Shown here in pieces: positions 12,306 through 23,315 of a stretch of DNA of 64,000 nt. Below the pieces are notes generated by a model. That model had not been told where the DNA came from and made no database searches. It saw only the letters and a program-made list of their open reading frames with translations. The stretch covers positions 127,573,093 through 127,637,092 of the forward strand of contig NC_135718.1 of the NCBI RefSeq assembly GCF_964656455.1. The letters are read 5' to 3'. This stretch comes from Halichoerus grypus (lineage: Eukaryota > Chordata > Mammalia > Carnivora > Phocidae). The position numbers and the translations under genes are program-made. How positions within the stretch are numbered: position 1 is the stretch's first letter; each line of letters opens with the position of its first letter.

Positions 12306-12624
12306 TGGTGTCCCCAGGAGACAGGGTCATGAGGCAGCGTGTCCAGGACGTCCCTTCACTCCTTGATTAGAGAGAATCAACCCCCTTAGCCCAGAACCAA
12401 GCCCTTGAACCCTCTGGAGGAGTCAAGTTGAGGTCGACAGAGTGGAAATGTAAAAGGCTCGGGGCAGATGCTTCAGAAAAGGCACCAAGGGCCTGTCTGG
12501 GCATGAAAAATGTCCACTAAGGGCTTTATTTACCATAATCTCCTTCCTGAATTTTCATGGCCTTTTGGGCGAGTCTTCCTAGGCCCATAAACTTAGAACA
12601 TCAGAGTTGGGTGGGTCCCCTAGA

Positions 12625-12800
12625 ACCTGGATGCTCAAGTGTGGTCCCAGGATCAGCAGCATCAGCACCACCTTCCCCTGGGAGCTTGTGAGAGATGCTG
12701 GATCTCAGGCCCCACCCCAAACTACTGAATTATAATCTGCGTTTTAACAAGATCCCCAGGAGACTCCTATGCACGTTAAAGTCTGAGAAGTACTTCTCTA
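12625..12800. repeat. MER5A-like MITE
   Basis: Segments 'gatcagcagcatcagca', 'ctgggagcttgtgag', 'ctcaggccccaccc' and 'gtctgagaagtacttctc' match the MER5A layout. Confidence 0.75.
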
Positions 12801-12884
12801 GAATTAATTTAGGCCAACATCTTCATTTCACGGAATGAGAGGTTGACACCCAGAGGGGAGGAGGCTTGGCTCAAAGTGACACAG

Positions 12885-13085
12885 CTGGTTCTAATGTTGG
12901 CTCCACCACTTGCCAATGATTTTGTGTAAGTCACTTAAAAATTCACTGAATCTCAGTATCCTCTTCTATGATAAAGGGATGATATAACCACTTCACAGTG
13001 CTGATGTAGGAATCAAATAAGACAACATCTAGACCAGCGCCAGCACACAGCACACAGTAGGTGCTCAGTAAATGCGAGCTACTGC
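12885..13085 (+). repeat. MIR SINE
   Basis: Segments 'ccaccacttgccaatg', 'tgtaagtcacttaa' and 'cacacagtaggtgctcagta' follow MIR order. Confidence 0.75.
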
Positions 13086-13184
13086 TACGGTCCTAACTCA
13101 CTGTTCTAACACCACATCGCGTACCTCCCGGCACATGCAGTGTCTTCTAAAGGAAGAAGGAGCAGGGACTGGGGCATGGACCCA

Positions 13185-13385
13185 GCTGCCTGTGTTTATA
13201 TCCTGCTTTGCCACTTGACCTTGAGCCCAGGTCCTAAATTGTTCTTTGGTTCTTGGCTTCAGTTGGAACATTCGTAAATGGATATAATGAAGGCCCCTAC
13301 CCATAGGGTTATTTTAAGGATTAAATGGAGTAATACATTTAAGGTCTCCAAATAAGCTATGGTACATAGTAAATGCACAAGATGG
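13185..13385 (+). repeat. MIR SINE
   Basis: Segments 'ctttgccacttgacc', 'agggttattttaaggattaa' and 'catagtaaatgc' are present. It shares non-consensus sequence with the MIR at 11960-12090. Confidence 0.75.
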
Positions 13386-13769
13386 ATGAGTGATCCCTCC
13401 AAAATGTCCAAAAGAGGAAGTCCAGATTGGATGGAGCCAGGCCCCAGGGACCGTAAGGGTCTTTCTCAGAGGGAGCTGCTTCTGCTTTGGCCCCTTGACC
13501 TACTGCAAGTCCCTGGTCTGCTTCTCCTACCCCTGGACAGCCCCCAACCCCTGGTGCCTCCATCAGGAACAACGGAAAGGCCAGCAAATTTTTGTCCTGG
13601 AGACTCACAGACTCCGGCAGGTGGGGCAACTGTTTTCCAATCTCTGAAGTACTGTCGGCAGGCAGGAGAGGAGTTAGACCGGCTCCGGATGACTTGAGGG
13701 GACAGAAATAGGAAGCTTCGGGAAGTCCTTTCTGGTCATTACTACTGTTCAAAGGCAGCTTCAGCTGCC

Positions 13770-13925
13770 AGGTGGGGCACAGGGCTCACCTGAGAGGTTA
13801 TCCAAATACTGATTCCAAACACAGATTCTCAGACCCCACCCAGGCCAGCTGAATCAGAATCTCTAGGGGTGGGGCCAGGAATCTATTTTAAAAGCCTTCT
13901 GTAATGATTCTCATCCTTTCGGTGA
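13770..13925. repeat. MER5A-like MITE
   Basis: Segments 'ctcagaccccacccagg', 'tgaatcagaatctctagg' and 'ggtggggcc' match the family. Confidence 0.6.
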
Positions 13926-14610
13926 GCATGGCCTGGGAGTTAGGGGAGGGGAGAGCGGGGGAAGGAGTGAGAATCATCCAGTAGATGAGTTGAGCGGTCT
14001 CTCTTGATCTTGACCATCTTCCTGCCTTGATGTAGGTCTGGAGAATGTGACCTCATTGGGTTTCTGCCCCCCATGGAGAAAGGATTTCTGTGCCTTTGAT
14101 TCAGAGATTACTCCCAAAACCTACCGGCAGCTCTAACCCCCTCATCCCTGCATTCCTACCCCATGGATCCTTCTGTTCCTTCTCCACCCTCAGCCCCGCA
14201 GGTGACCCAAACAGGTTGCAAGGGCTGGTGGAGGAGGCAAGCCCCATGGGGCTGGGCTGGCCTGCCCTCCGGAGAAGCAGTTCTTTCCCACATCAGGGCC
14301 ATCCTGCAGCCAGGGCATTGCTTCTCCTGTGGGTGCTGCGGACGCCTAGCTCAGTGATCACAGAAAGGAGGAAAGAAATACCCCAGGGAACACAAAGATC
14401 CTTGCTCCCCCTCTTCCCTTGGGTCAAGTCTACGGTTGGATATACCGCAGGGCCTTTTAGAGTGCAAATCCCCCAGTGGGAAACTATTATCCGGAGTTTG
14501 GAGGCCAGCTCCCTCTCGCTGCACAAATCGAGGTACACCGGGCCAAGGGGGAAAGGAGTTGGGTGTGGGATCCGCAGAAAGGGAACGCCCGCCTTATGCC
14601 TCGACCTCAC

Positions 14611-14625
14611 AGCGCCACCTGGTGC
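14611..14625 (-). promoter_or_regulatory. CTCF-like motif, minus strand
   Basis: The minus strand reads GCACCAGGTGGCGCT, 14 of 15 positions of CCASYAGRKGGCRSY. Occupancy is not known. Confidence 0.5.
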
Positions 14626-14975
14626 CTCCGGGTACAGGGTACAGCCCCAGCGCTGCGCGCGCGGATAGAGGGCCCCCTCCCTGCTGGTGGACTCCGTCTC
14701 CCAAGGCGCCTTGGCCTCCGGGGGGCCCCCCTCCCTTCCCTCGGAGCCCTCCCGCGCCACCCCGTCCTACACTGTCCAGAGGGTGCTTCCGGGCCAATCA
14801 CCTCCGCTTACAGCCCTCTGCCTTTACGCAGGTTTCACTCCCAGGTGCGTCCATCCTCTTCCCCACCACGGGGCTGCTCTGGAAGACCCCTGTCCCAGAG
14901 TTTGACAGCTAGTGTCAGAGAGGCTAGCTCAGAAGATGGCCTTGTGCTGGCGTGCCAAACACCCACCTCCAGCAG

Positions 14976-14990
14976 CCAGCAGGGGGCAGC
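14976..14990 (+). promoter_or_regulatory. CTCF-like motif, plus strand
   Basis: The plus strand reads CCAGCAGGGGGCAGC, 15 of 15 positions of CCASYAGRKGGCRSY. It points away from the motif at 14611. Confidence 0.55.
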
Positions 14991-15512
14991 CTATCTCCAG
15001 ATTTGGGCCCTAAGGGCTCCCATCCTGGCCATTCCTATAGGTCCCTTCCAGAGGCAACCGTGATCCCAGTCTGTAGAGCCTTCCATCCATCCATCCATCC
15101 TCCCCCATACACAAACCCTTCTTGGAGAACTTCCCGTTGGCAACATCCTGTTTTGGACCTAGAGAATTTATCAAGATGAAGGTGACCTGGCCCCCACCCC
15201 GGGAACTCATGGCCTGCAGCAGCATTCTCCTCCAGCTCTTTTACCTGTCACCTTGCACTTACCTAGTGTTCTGCACCATTAATTGGTCTTTACTTGTTTA
15301 GGTCCCACTCCCAGAATCACGGAGAGGGGTCTGTCAAGGCCACTGTTGAATCTGGTCATCTGGACATTATGCATACAAGGCCTGTTGTTGTTCAAGTCTC
15401 TGCTTCTTGGTGTTTTGTTGGGCATCCCTAGGATGAAGGACACTGCAACCCCTCAGATGAACTCTGTATTTACAGATAAGGTCAACCTTCCGTGGGGCAG
15501 GCTGTGGGGGTC

Positions 15513-15867
15513 TGCCACACAGTAAATGTTTGTGTCCCCCTCAAAATTCCTATGTTGAAATCCTAACCCCCAAAGTGAAGTATTAGGAGGTGGAGCCTGT
15601 GGGAGGCGGTTAGGTCATGAGGGCGGAGCCTTCGAGAATGGGATTAGCGCCCTTGTTGGAGAAGCCTGAGAGCTCCCTCCTCCTTTCCACCTGTGAAGAC
15701 CGGGCAGAAAGACCACTAGGAGCCAGGAAGCGGCTCTCACCGACATTGACTCTGCCAGCACCTCGATCTTGGACTTCCCAGCCTCCAGAACTACAAGAAA
15801 TAAATTTCTGTTGTTTATAAGCCACCTGATTCATATTTTGTTGTAGCAGCCTGAACGGACAAAAACA
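15513..15867 (+). repeat. MaLR 5' LTR
   Basis: 355 bp, starting TG and ending CA. It carries an AATAAA near the 3' end ('agaaataaatttctg'). Confidence 0.85.
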
Positions 15868-16871
15868 GAAATTGGTACCAAGAAGTGGAGGGCTTCCGTA
15901 ACACATACCGAAATATGTGGAAGTGGCTTCAAAACTGGGTAATGGATAGAGGCCAGAAGAGTTCTGAAATGTCCCTCAGGAAAACACCTACACTGCTGTG
16001 GACATTCTCGTGAGAGCTCAAAAAGAAAAAAGGAGAGCTGGAGAAAGCCCCAGTCATCTCAGAGAATAATGACTAATAATTTTGAACACAATGTTGGTAG
16101 AAATATGGATGGTAAAGGCCATCATGATAACAAATGAGAAACATGTTAGTGGAACCTGAACAAAAGGTGATCCTCATTATAAAGGGGCAACAAACTTGGC
16201 TCCATTGTGTTCATATTCTAATGTTTTGTGGAAGGTAGAACTCGTGAACAACGAAGTTGGGTATCTACCTGAGGCGATCTCTAAGCAAAGTGGTGAAGGT
16301 GCGCTTGGATCCTTCTGAGTGCTTACAGTAAAATGCAAGAAGAGAGAAATGACCTAAAGCTTGGACCTGTTAAGCAAAAAGGAAGCATAGCTTAAAGGTT
16401 TGGAAAATTCTCAGCCTATCCATATTGCAAAAAATGAAAACATTAAGGGTGTGGCCAAGTGACTTTGTGATAAGATTAGTACGGGACAGCCATATCAACG
16501 GAAGCCAAGTGCTATTCAAGACAATGGAAGAATGACCCAGAAGGTGATTCAGGGATCATTAAGGCTGCCATTTCCCTCACAGACCCCGATTACAGGGGCT
16601 TGGGGGCCATGGCTTCTTCCACCTAGGTTTTAAACAATGGGGCCACCAGGAGCCATCACGGGGGTGGGCCCTGGCAGAGAGTTGGGGCATAGGCAGCTCC
16701 CTGCTGGGCCATGGGAGTGATGTTGCCTCCCCAGTGGGTCCAGAAGGCAGGGGATTCTTCTCAAGCTTTAAGGTCTAATGGAATTTGCTTCATTAGGTTT
16801 TGCACTTACTTGGGACCCATCATTCCTTTCTTCTCTCCTACTTCTCCCTTTTAGAACGGAAATGTCTATCT

Positions 16872-16974
16872 GAGGCACCTGGCTGGCTCAGTCCGTAGAA
16901 CATGCAACTCTTGATCTTGGGGTTGTAAGTTCAAGCCCCACGCTGGGTGTAGAGATTACTTAAAAAAAAAAAAA
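16872..16974 (+). mobile_element. Short older tRNA-derived SINE in MaLR internal region
   Basis: About 100 bp: GAGGCACCTGGCTGGCTCAG, a tRNA-like B-box ('gggttgtaagttcaag'), then 'gtagagattactta' and poly-A. An imperfect duplication is seen: ggaaatgtctatc on the left and ggaactgtctatc on the right. Confidence 0.85.
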
Positions 16975-17002
16975 GGAACTGTCTATCCTATGTGTGTCCC
17001 AC

Positions 17003-17400
17003 TAACGGAGGATAGTTGGAAAGAAAGACAGGCAGGGACGAGGGGATCCCGCCCTAAGAGGAAACCACCCAAACCACCCTTAAACGGATTTTACACCACC
17101 CTGGAAGGAGCCCTCCACCCTTTCCCACGTGATAGGTAGGTGATAAAAACCTGATTGGGTGACAGGCCCAGGAAGGGGTAATCAGATTAACACAGCCCGC
17201 CAATAAGCCATAAAAACCCCTAGACCTAAAGGCCAAATCTGCAACTTTCTCAGGCCCCCTCCCTCTTTGGGAGCTTCGTACTATCACTCAATAAACTTTG
17301 CTTTGCTGCCTACCACTCTTCATCTGGTCTACCTCTTCATTCTTTGAAGCAGCATGACCAAGAACTGCGGGCAATAAAGGAAAAAAAAAATCCTCTAACA
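17003..17400 (+). mobile_element. Solo LTR of a class I (ERV1) endogenous retrovirus
   Basis: A 398-bp block interrupts otherwise continuous MaLR sequence ('gtgtcccac' to 'cattgtatttcag'). It is flanked by the 4-bp duplication ccac (16999-17002 and 17401-17404), typical of ERV1. It has an LTR layout: CCAAT-type box (about 17200), a TATA-like 'cataaaaac', and AATAAA at 17290-17295 followed by 'ctttgctttgctgc'. The first bases are TA rather than TG, and it ends in CA. No internal viral genes are present. Confidence 0.8.
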
Positions 17401-17641
17401 CCACCATTGTATTTCAGAAACACAGAACATGTTTCTCCCAAGTCCATAGCTGGGGAGGAAATTTTCCTGCAATGAATCATACTTGGAGTCTCCCCCGTAT
17501 CTTCTGTAGATGACGATGAGTGAGGCTTTGGGGTGACTTAAAGTTGATGCTGGAACGAGGTGAGACTTTTGGGGTGATTGGGATGGAATGAATGTATTTT
17601 GCATGTGAAAAGGACATGAATTTGGGGGTTCAGGGGCAGAA

Positions 17642-18005
17642 TGCTATGGACTGAATTTGTGTCCCCCCAAAATTTATCTGTTGAAACTTAATCCCCAATG
17701 TGATGGCATTGGTAGGTGGGGCTTCTAGGAGGTGATGAGGCCGTAAGGACAGAGACCTCAAGAATGGAATTGGTGCCTTTATAAAAGAGGCTCCAGGGAG
17801 CTTCTTTGTCTCTTCGGCCGTGTGAAGACACAGCAGAAAGATGGCTGGCTATGAACCAGGAAGCAGGCCCTTACCAGACACCAAATCTGCCGGCGCCTTG
17901 ATCTTGGACTTCCCAGCCTCCAGAAATATGAGAAATACATTTCTGTTGTTTATAAGCCACCCAGTCTATGGCATTTTGTTATAGCAGCCAGAATAGACTA
18001 AGACA
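17642..18005 (+). repeat. MaLR 3' LTR
   Basis: 364 bp, starting TGCTATGGACTGAATT and ending GACTAAGACA. It is less diverged in this family's key segments than the 5' LTR. Confidence 0.87.
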
Positions 18006-18010
18006 GGGCC

Positions 18011-18450
18011 CGGACCTCGCCGCGTGCTGAGCTAGGCCCCTCCATGCCATCCCTCCCGGGCAGAAGTAAACTTTCTGGATGTGACATGAGAGTTTCTCCG
18101 GCTGAGTTCCCCTCCCACTCTGGGGTTTCCCAAGCTGGAAGAAGTTCTGAGCACAGCTTTGGGGCCTTGCTGAGCCCCTCAAATGCCAAAGTCCACACAG
18201 TTTTCACACCCAGATGTGGGAGTGGGGGCTGCCAGACAGGGCAAGGCAGCGGGACTGGGCTGGTTGGGTCATTCCGGGCAGTGCGGTTCAGTTAGAACTG
18301 ATACTAGAAAGTAAGCAGCCCTTAGAAAAACAGGAACAAACCATATTTATTTCCACCTAACCTCCTGCTAATTTGATGCCTCCAATGAAGTTCCCTCCCA
18401 GCCCTGTGGTTCGCTGTACTCTTACAGACATGGGATCAGGACGCCAGAGT
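18011..18450. other. Intergenic spacer downstream of CSRP1
   Basis: Unique-looking DNA between the MaLR and the CSRP1 polyadenylation site. No gene. Confidence 0.4.
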
Positions 18451-19639
18451 TCTGTTCTAAGATTTAGGCTTTATTGACCAGATGAGAAGTCAGCTTGAAC
18501 ACAGCTCGGGCCTGCAGCCCCTCCACATGACTGCTCCATATAGTGTTGTCCTTTCAGTCACTGGGAGCAGCAAGACCCAGCCCCTCCCCTTCCTCCTGCT
18601 GCTCCTGACCTGGGGCCTGCAAGGGATGGGGGGTGAAGAGGCCAGAGAAGGGTTCCTGGAGAAGGGTGGGGTGGCAGGGGCAAGGCCCCGAGTGGGCAGG
18701 CAGGTCCTGAGGACTGGGAACATAGGGAAGGGGTGTCCAGATGAAGCCTGAGGCTGTGTGTGCCTCCCTCCACATCTGAGGGTCGAGCAGGAGTGGTGGG
18801 AACAGGGCACCGGCCTGGTCTGTGCTGGGACGGGGAGGAGCTACCACCACAGCCTCGGGACTGGGGTTAGGGGTGGAGCTATTTACCCTCAGATTTGGGC
18901 CACTGATAAATGAAAGTGTGTGTTGGGAGGTGTTTCATCCGGGCCTCTAGGAACTAGATGCCTGGGGAGGTCAGACCACATCCTGACTTTGGGTCCTCAG
19001 ACCTGAGTTCTTTTCCTCACCCCGAGGGGGAGGACACCGGGTCTCCAGAGCCTCAGAGGCAAGAGGCTCAGAGAAGCAAGTAGCTCCAATAGTCCATGAC
19101 CCTGTCTGTATGCCCTTCTGCATCCACAGTGAATTCCCGAGCTGGAACTCCCCAGGCCTATTCCGAGGGACACCAAGAAGCCCACCCTCTTACCCGCAGA
19201 GGAGAATCCAATGAACCACCAGCTTCCTCTGCCCCATCTTGTTCCTGCTTCCCTCTCCCCTGGGCCTACTGTTCCTCTGGGATCCGAGACGTGGGCTCAG
19301 GGATCTTGGCAGGTTGATGACGGACACTCAGCCTAACAGGCTAAAACAGAGGACTGTGGGGCGGGTTGTGGGGAGAAGGGCCCAGTCCCACCTGCACTAA
19401 AACACTGAGGTCTCCTGCTGGTGATGGTGTCAGGTCCCAGTCAGAGGGAGCCCCGTAGAGGAGTGGGATCTCAGGCAGACTCCAAACCAGAGGGAGCCAG
19501 ACACCCAAGTTCAAGTCATTAGTGATGTGTGGCAGGGCTGAGAGAGGGAGGAGGGATCCTGGAGGTCGCCAAGGCTGCTGGGAAGGGAATGGCGATGAAA
19601 AGCACAGCAGTGGGCAGCGTGCGGTGGATGGCGGCAGCC
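18451..19639 (-). other. CSRP1: CSRP1 3' UTR
   Basis: About 1.19 kb between the TGA stop (19642-19640) and the region just past the polyadenylation signal. No SINE lies inside. Several frames are open by chance. The length fits the long 3' UTR known for this gene. Confidence 0.8.
18470..18475 (-). terminator. CSRP1: CSRP1 polyadenylation signal AATAAA
   Basis: The minus strand reads GGTCAATAAAGCC. Cleavage is expected about 15-25 nt further, near 18450. It is the first canonical signal after the stop codon. Confidence 0.8.
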
Positions 19640-19716
19640 TCACTCAGAGTGGACCAGAGCCCCAGCTCCTTGCCCAAAGCCAAAGCCCTTGGGTCCGAAG
19701 TTTTTCGCGTAGCATC
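19640..19716 (-). CDS. CSRP1: CSRP1 exon 6 coding part (residues 169-193 and stop)
   Basis: The acceptor is CTCTCTCGGCAG|GA. The split codon G|GA gives Gly169, then Cys170, the last zinc ligand of LIM2, then [17 protein letters not shown], the second glycine-rich repeat, and the C-terminus ALVHSE followed by TGA. The NFGPKG segment mirrors the KYGPKG of the first repeat. The exon joins in frame with exon 5. Confidence 0.96.
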
Positions 19717-20199
19717 CTGCCGAGAGAGAAGGGGTAAGGCCTGGCTCCTCCTCCCCCAGGCCCCACCTCCCAGCCCTCCCACCAAAGATCCTCCCCCCTG
19801 GGCACCTGGCCAGGCCTCCAGAGCAGCAAAATCCCCCCAGCGCCCCTCACCTCTGTAGCACCCCGAGCCCCGGTAGTGAGGAAGTTCTTGGCTCCACATT
19901 ATAGCCATTTCCCCCACTGCTGAAATTATAGGAGAAGCACTATCTGCTGTCAGGGCATCCGACTAGGAGTTAGGAACCCAGGTCCTGGCCCCATCCTGCC
20001 CGTATCTGTCATATGATTCTGGCCAAGTCACTTTTCCCTCCGGGCTTGTCTCCTCATCTGTAAAGTGAAGGGTCACACTAGAAGCTCCGGAATTGACCCC
20101 AAGGCCAGGAATTGGGTTTACATTTAGCAAGGGCATAACTGGTTAGCCCCCTACCCCCTCAGACCTCTCGACCCTTGCATTAGAAGTGAAACCACCCAC
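19717..20199 (-). other. CSRP1: CSRP1 intron 5
   Basis: 483 bp, with donor G|GTGGGTGG. It contains a MIR-like fragment at about 19955-20080. Confidence 0.8.
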
Positions 20200-20293
20200 C
20201 TTTGCAGTAAATGTCGCCGTCCTTGTCAGCCAGGGTGGTGGACTCAAGGCCTTTACCACACTTGGCACACCGGAAGCAGGACTTATGCCAGGA
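20200..20293 (-). CDS. CSRP1: CSRP1 exon 5 (residues 138-169, LIM2)
   Basis: The acceptor is TTCCCTACACAG|TCC. It encodes [20 protein letters not shown] and the rest of the LIM2 core. Zinc ligands seen: His140, Cys143, Cys146, Cys149 and Cys167. The last base G begins the codon for Gly169. Length is 94 nt. Confidence 0.97.
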
Positions 20294-21303
20294 CTGTGTA
20301 GGGAAGGAAACAGTTAATGCTGCCTCCAGGGACGAGGGTGTCCCCTACCCCGCAGCCCCATTCCCCCTGACATAATGACAGTGGAAGGGTTCAAGACACT
20401 TCCGAAGTCTGCTCAGCTGGTCCTGCTGGGAGGACGTGGCCCATGGGGCCAGGCAGTGGCGGAAGCAGGCCACGGACCACACGCAACCTCACGTCATCTT
20501 CAAGGGAGTGTTGCGATGGCTGGGCGGTGAGTGGAACCAGCTGCACCACAAAGGGCAGGCGAGGGGGTGGGATCGCCACCAGGGTAGCTGTTTCCCCACA
20601 GGCATGCACAAGCCTTCTCCAGACCCATCCTGCCTGGGGATCAGCGGTGTGGCCGTCCTGGAACTGCCACCTACTAGCTGCACAGCCTCCGCCATTTCCT
20701 CCTCCGGGAGAGCCCCCTGCCCACCCTGCACAATGGTCGTGAGAACTGCGTATCCACACACACGGATGGGGCCCAGCCACGGTGCAGGCTATTGCAACTG
20801 GGATTCGTCTGAGCCAGCCTGGCCCCTGAAGTTCTAGCACTGGGCTCCTTGTTTGCCCGGAAGCCACTCCGTCTTGGAGAGGGGGCTGGCGGTATCTCCC
20901 TGGCTCGCTGGCTGAGAGGATTAGACAGCGGGAGCGATGTAACGTGCCCAGCACAGGCCTGGCCCAGGGGAGGCCCGGAGCCAATCAGATCGAGTATTAC
21001 TCTGGAAGGAGAAGGGGTCTGTGAAGTGCACTGAACTCAGCAGGGCAAGGCCTGAGGAGCGCGGCTTCTCCAGGGGCCACAGAAGGTCCTTTGTGGGTCT
21101 AAGAGGAACCCGCGCAGAGCCTGCCAGGGAAGAGGCGGGCCCGGGGTTTGCACACGGTGATGGGAGCCAGCACGGACACGAGGACCTCTCAGCACCCTGC
21201 TCCGGTTAGCAGCAGCTGAGCACGCTAGGCCCCTGATGTAGAGACGGTTCTGCAAAACCAGGACCGCCAGGGGCAGGCAGCACGCAGGCAGGACAAAACA
21301 AGG

Positions 21304-21313
21304 CCTTTTAAGG
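21304..21313. promoter_or_regulatory. CArG box CCTTTTAAGG
   Basis: A perfect CC(A/T)6GG palindrome, the SRF binding consensus, in CSRP1 intron 4. Function is not shown by sequence alone. Confidence 0.4.
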
Positions 21314-21843
21314 TCAAAGAGACTCCCTCAGCACAGCCTGGGCTGGAGAATGAGAGAGGAAGCTGGATCCCCTCAGATTTCCTGGCTGCCTGACCTGTGC
21401 ATGCTGGCTCCTCCTCCCAGGCCTCGGGGACAGCGGGGACAGCAGACAGCGGAGTCCAGACAGCTGGGATGGGCAGGCCCTCCCAGCACCTCAGCAGCCA
21501 CCCAGCCTTCGCCTCCTCCTCTGGGGAGCAGGGGCTGCTACACCAGCTCTCCATGCCCGAGCGAGGGGGCTGAAGCGCATGCGGACCGCCACCCACCCCA
21601 CGCGTTGCCTTGCCCACCCTCCAAATAAGCTGGATCCCTTTGCTCACTCATTCAGCACCCAAACGTACCCCTGTTCCTCGATTATTTCTTTCCTGGCCAA
21701 GGCCAAAGAGAGGTGGGAGCTTCTCCCGACCTTTTCTGTTTGAACACAAACATCTCTTATACCCACCCCTCAGAAGTTACAGCCTTAACTTAGACCCTAT
21801 CCAGGCAATGGACATAGTGATTCTTAGCTATTTTTTATAACTT

Positions 21844-22043
21844 TCTCTTTTTTTTTTAAAGATTTATTTATTTATTTGAGAGAGAGAGAATGAGAGAGAG
21901 AGCACATGAGAGGGGGGAGGGTCAGAAGGAGAAGCAGACTCCCTGCCCAGCAGGGAGCCCGATGCGGGACTCGATCCCGGGACTCCAGGATCATGACCTG
22001 AGCCGAAGGCAATCGCTTAACCAACTGAGCCACCCAGGCGCCC
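21844..22043 (-). mobile_element. Can-SINE in CSRP1 intron 4
   Basis: A full reverse element. The target duplication ttttataactt is at 21833-21843 and 22044-22054. Confidence 0.94.
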
Positions 22044-22445
22044 TTTTATAACTTCCGAATCTCCTAGTGAGACACTATGAGCAGAAAAAGATACCAACTG
22101 CATAAGATTAACATCTCCCGTTTTCATATCATTTAATCCATGGCAAGGATCTTCCTTTTGACCTCACAACAATCCCCCTAAGTACACAGTAACAGTAACA
22201 ACAGCCCCAACAGTAACAGCAACGGCCAACGTGTCCTGAGCACACCCTGGGCGCTGCGCTGGGGGCTGTGCTGGGGGCCGACGTGCAGTGTCTCCTTTAT
22301 TCTGCAAAACAACTTTGTATGATGGGACTGTCATTTGCTTCGCTTTACAGTTGCAGATGGAGGCTTAGAAAGGTTAAATGATTTGCCTAAAGTCACACAA
22401 CTAGTAAGTGGCCAAAACTAAGGGTTGTCTAGGGCCCAAGGTCTT

Positions 22446-22652
22446 TTTTTTTTTTTACAGTCATTTTGAAGATTTTGTGTATTTGAGACAGAGTGTGAGC
22501 AGGGGAAGGGGCAGAAGGAGAGAGAGAGAGAATCCCAAGCAGACTGCCCACTGAGCGCAGGGACCAAAGCAGGCTGATCCCACGATATCTAAACCGTGAC
22601 CTGAGCTGAAACCAAGAGTCGTACGCCTCACTGACTGAGCCACCCAGGCGCC
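22446..22652 (-). mobile_element. Can-SINE in CSRP1 intron 4
   Basis: A full but diverged reverse element with an unusually clear 18-bp target duplication, tctagggcccaaggtctt, at 22428-22445 and 22653-22670. Confidence 0.93.
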
Positions 22653-22749
22653 TCTAGGGCCCAAGGTCTTAATCATGGTGCCAGGATTCATGACAGCTGT
22701 GGAAATAGGTTCAAAGAGGTTAAGTGGCCCAAAGCAGAGTTAACAGTGG

Positions 22750-22915
22750 TAAGAGCACGAACTTCTGAGTTAGAGGGACCTGGGCTTGACTCCTAGTCCA
22801 GCCACTGCCTCGCTGGAAGATCTGGGCAAATTAACTTAATGCCTCTGACACTCAGCTTCTTCATCTGTAAAATGGGGATAATAATACCTATCTCCAACCG
22901 TGACTGTCAAGGTTG
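22750..22915 (+). repeat. MIR SINE
   Basis: Well preserved: 'aagagcacgaacttctga', 'cagccactgcctcgctgg', 'cttcatctgtaaaatgggg' and 'ataataatacct'. Confidence 0.85.
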
Positions 22916-23315
22916 GAGCCTGCTATGGTCTAGATGATGTGGCCTAAGTGTCAGTTCCCCATCCATTGGTCCTGGGCCCCTTCCTCAAGGTGGAAAAGAC
23001 TTGAAAGCCAAGACCCAAAGCCAGAAGAGCTGCAGACAGGCTCTTGGCTCAGCTGTTCCAGACGCTTGCTATGTGACCTTGGCCGAGTCTCTCCTCCATC
23101 TGGGCCTCTCTGGCCATAGACTGAGGATGCCTCTTCCATGATTCTCTGACCACTCGTCTGGTGGATTACCAGTTCTCCTGCCTCTTCTCCACTGCAGCTT
23201 CTCTGGGAGGTGGGATTGTCTCACTGGGATGGGGGCTCGCTACAGTGATTCTTACTGTGCTCTGGGGTTGGGAGTCCACAGAGGAAGGCATACATGGCAG
23301 TCAGAAATAGTTTGC

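Larger units (their letters stand above)
13926..15507. other. Intergenic with a small CpG-rich patch and CTCF-like motifs
   Basis: No gene. CpG density rises at about 14500-14790 (including GCTGCGCGCGCGG near 14652). Two CTCF-like motifs are listed separately. A (CCAT)n run is at 15086-15106. Confidence 0.45.
15513..18005 (+). mobile_element. MaLR (ERVL-MaLR, MLT1/MST-type) element, complete with both LTRs
   Basis: An old endogenous retroelement with 5' LTR 15513-15867, internal region 15868-17641 and 3' LTR 17642-18005. The LTRs show the MaLR order 'gaatttgtgtcccccc', 'aggaggtg', 'cttgatcttggacttccca' and 'tttctgttgtttataagccac'. The internal region opens with 'gaaattggtacca'. Probable 5-bp target sites are gggtc (15508-15512) and gggcc (18006-18010). 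MaLR internal regions lack a functional gene set, and I see no long intact frame. A solo ERV1 LTR and a SINE are inserted in it. Confidence 0.88.

Noticed and set aside
17054..17287. Frame inside the solo LTR as a viral gene
   Set aside because: LTRs of this type do not code there; no internal viral genes are present.
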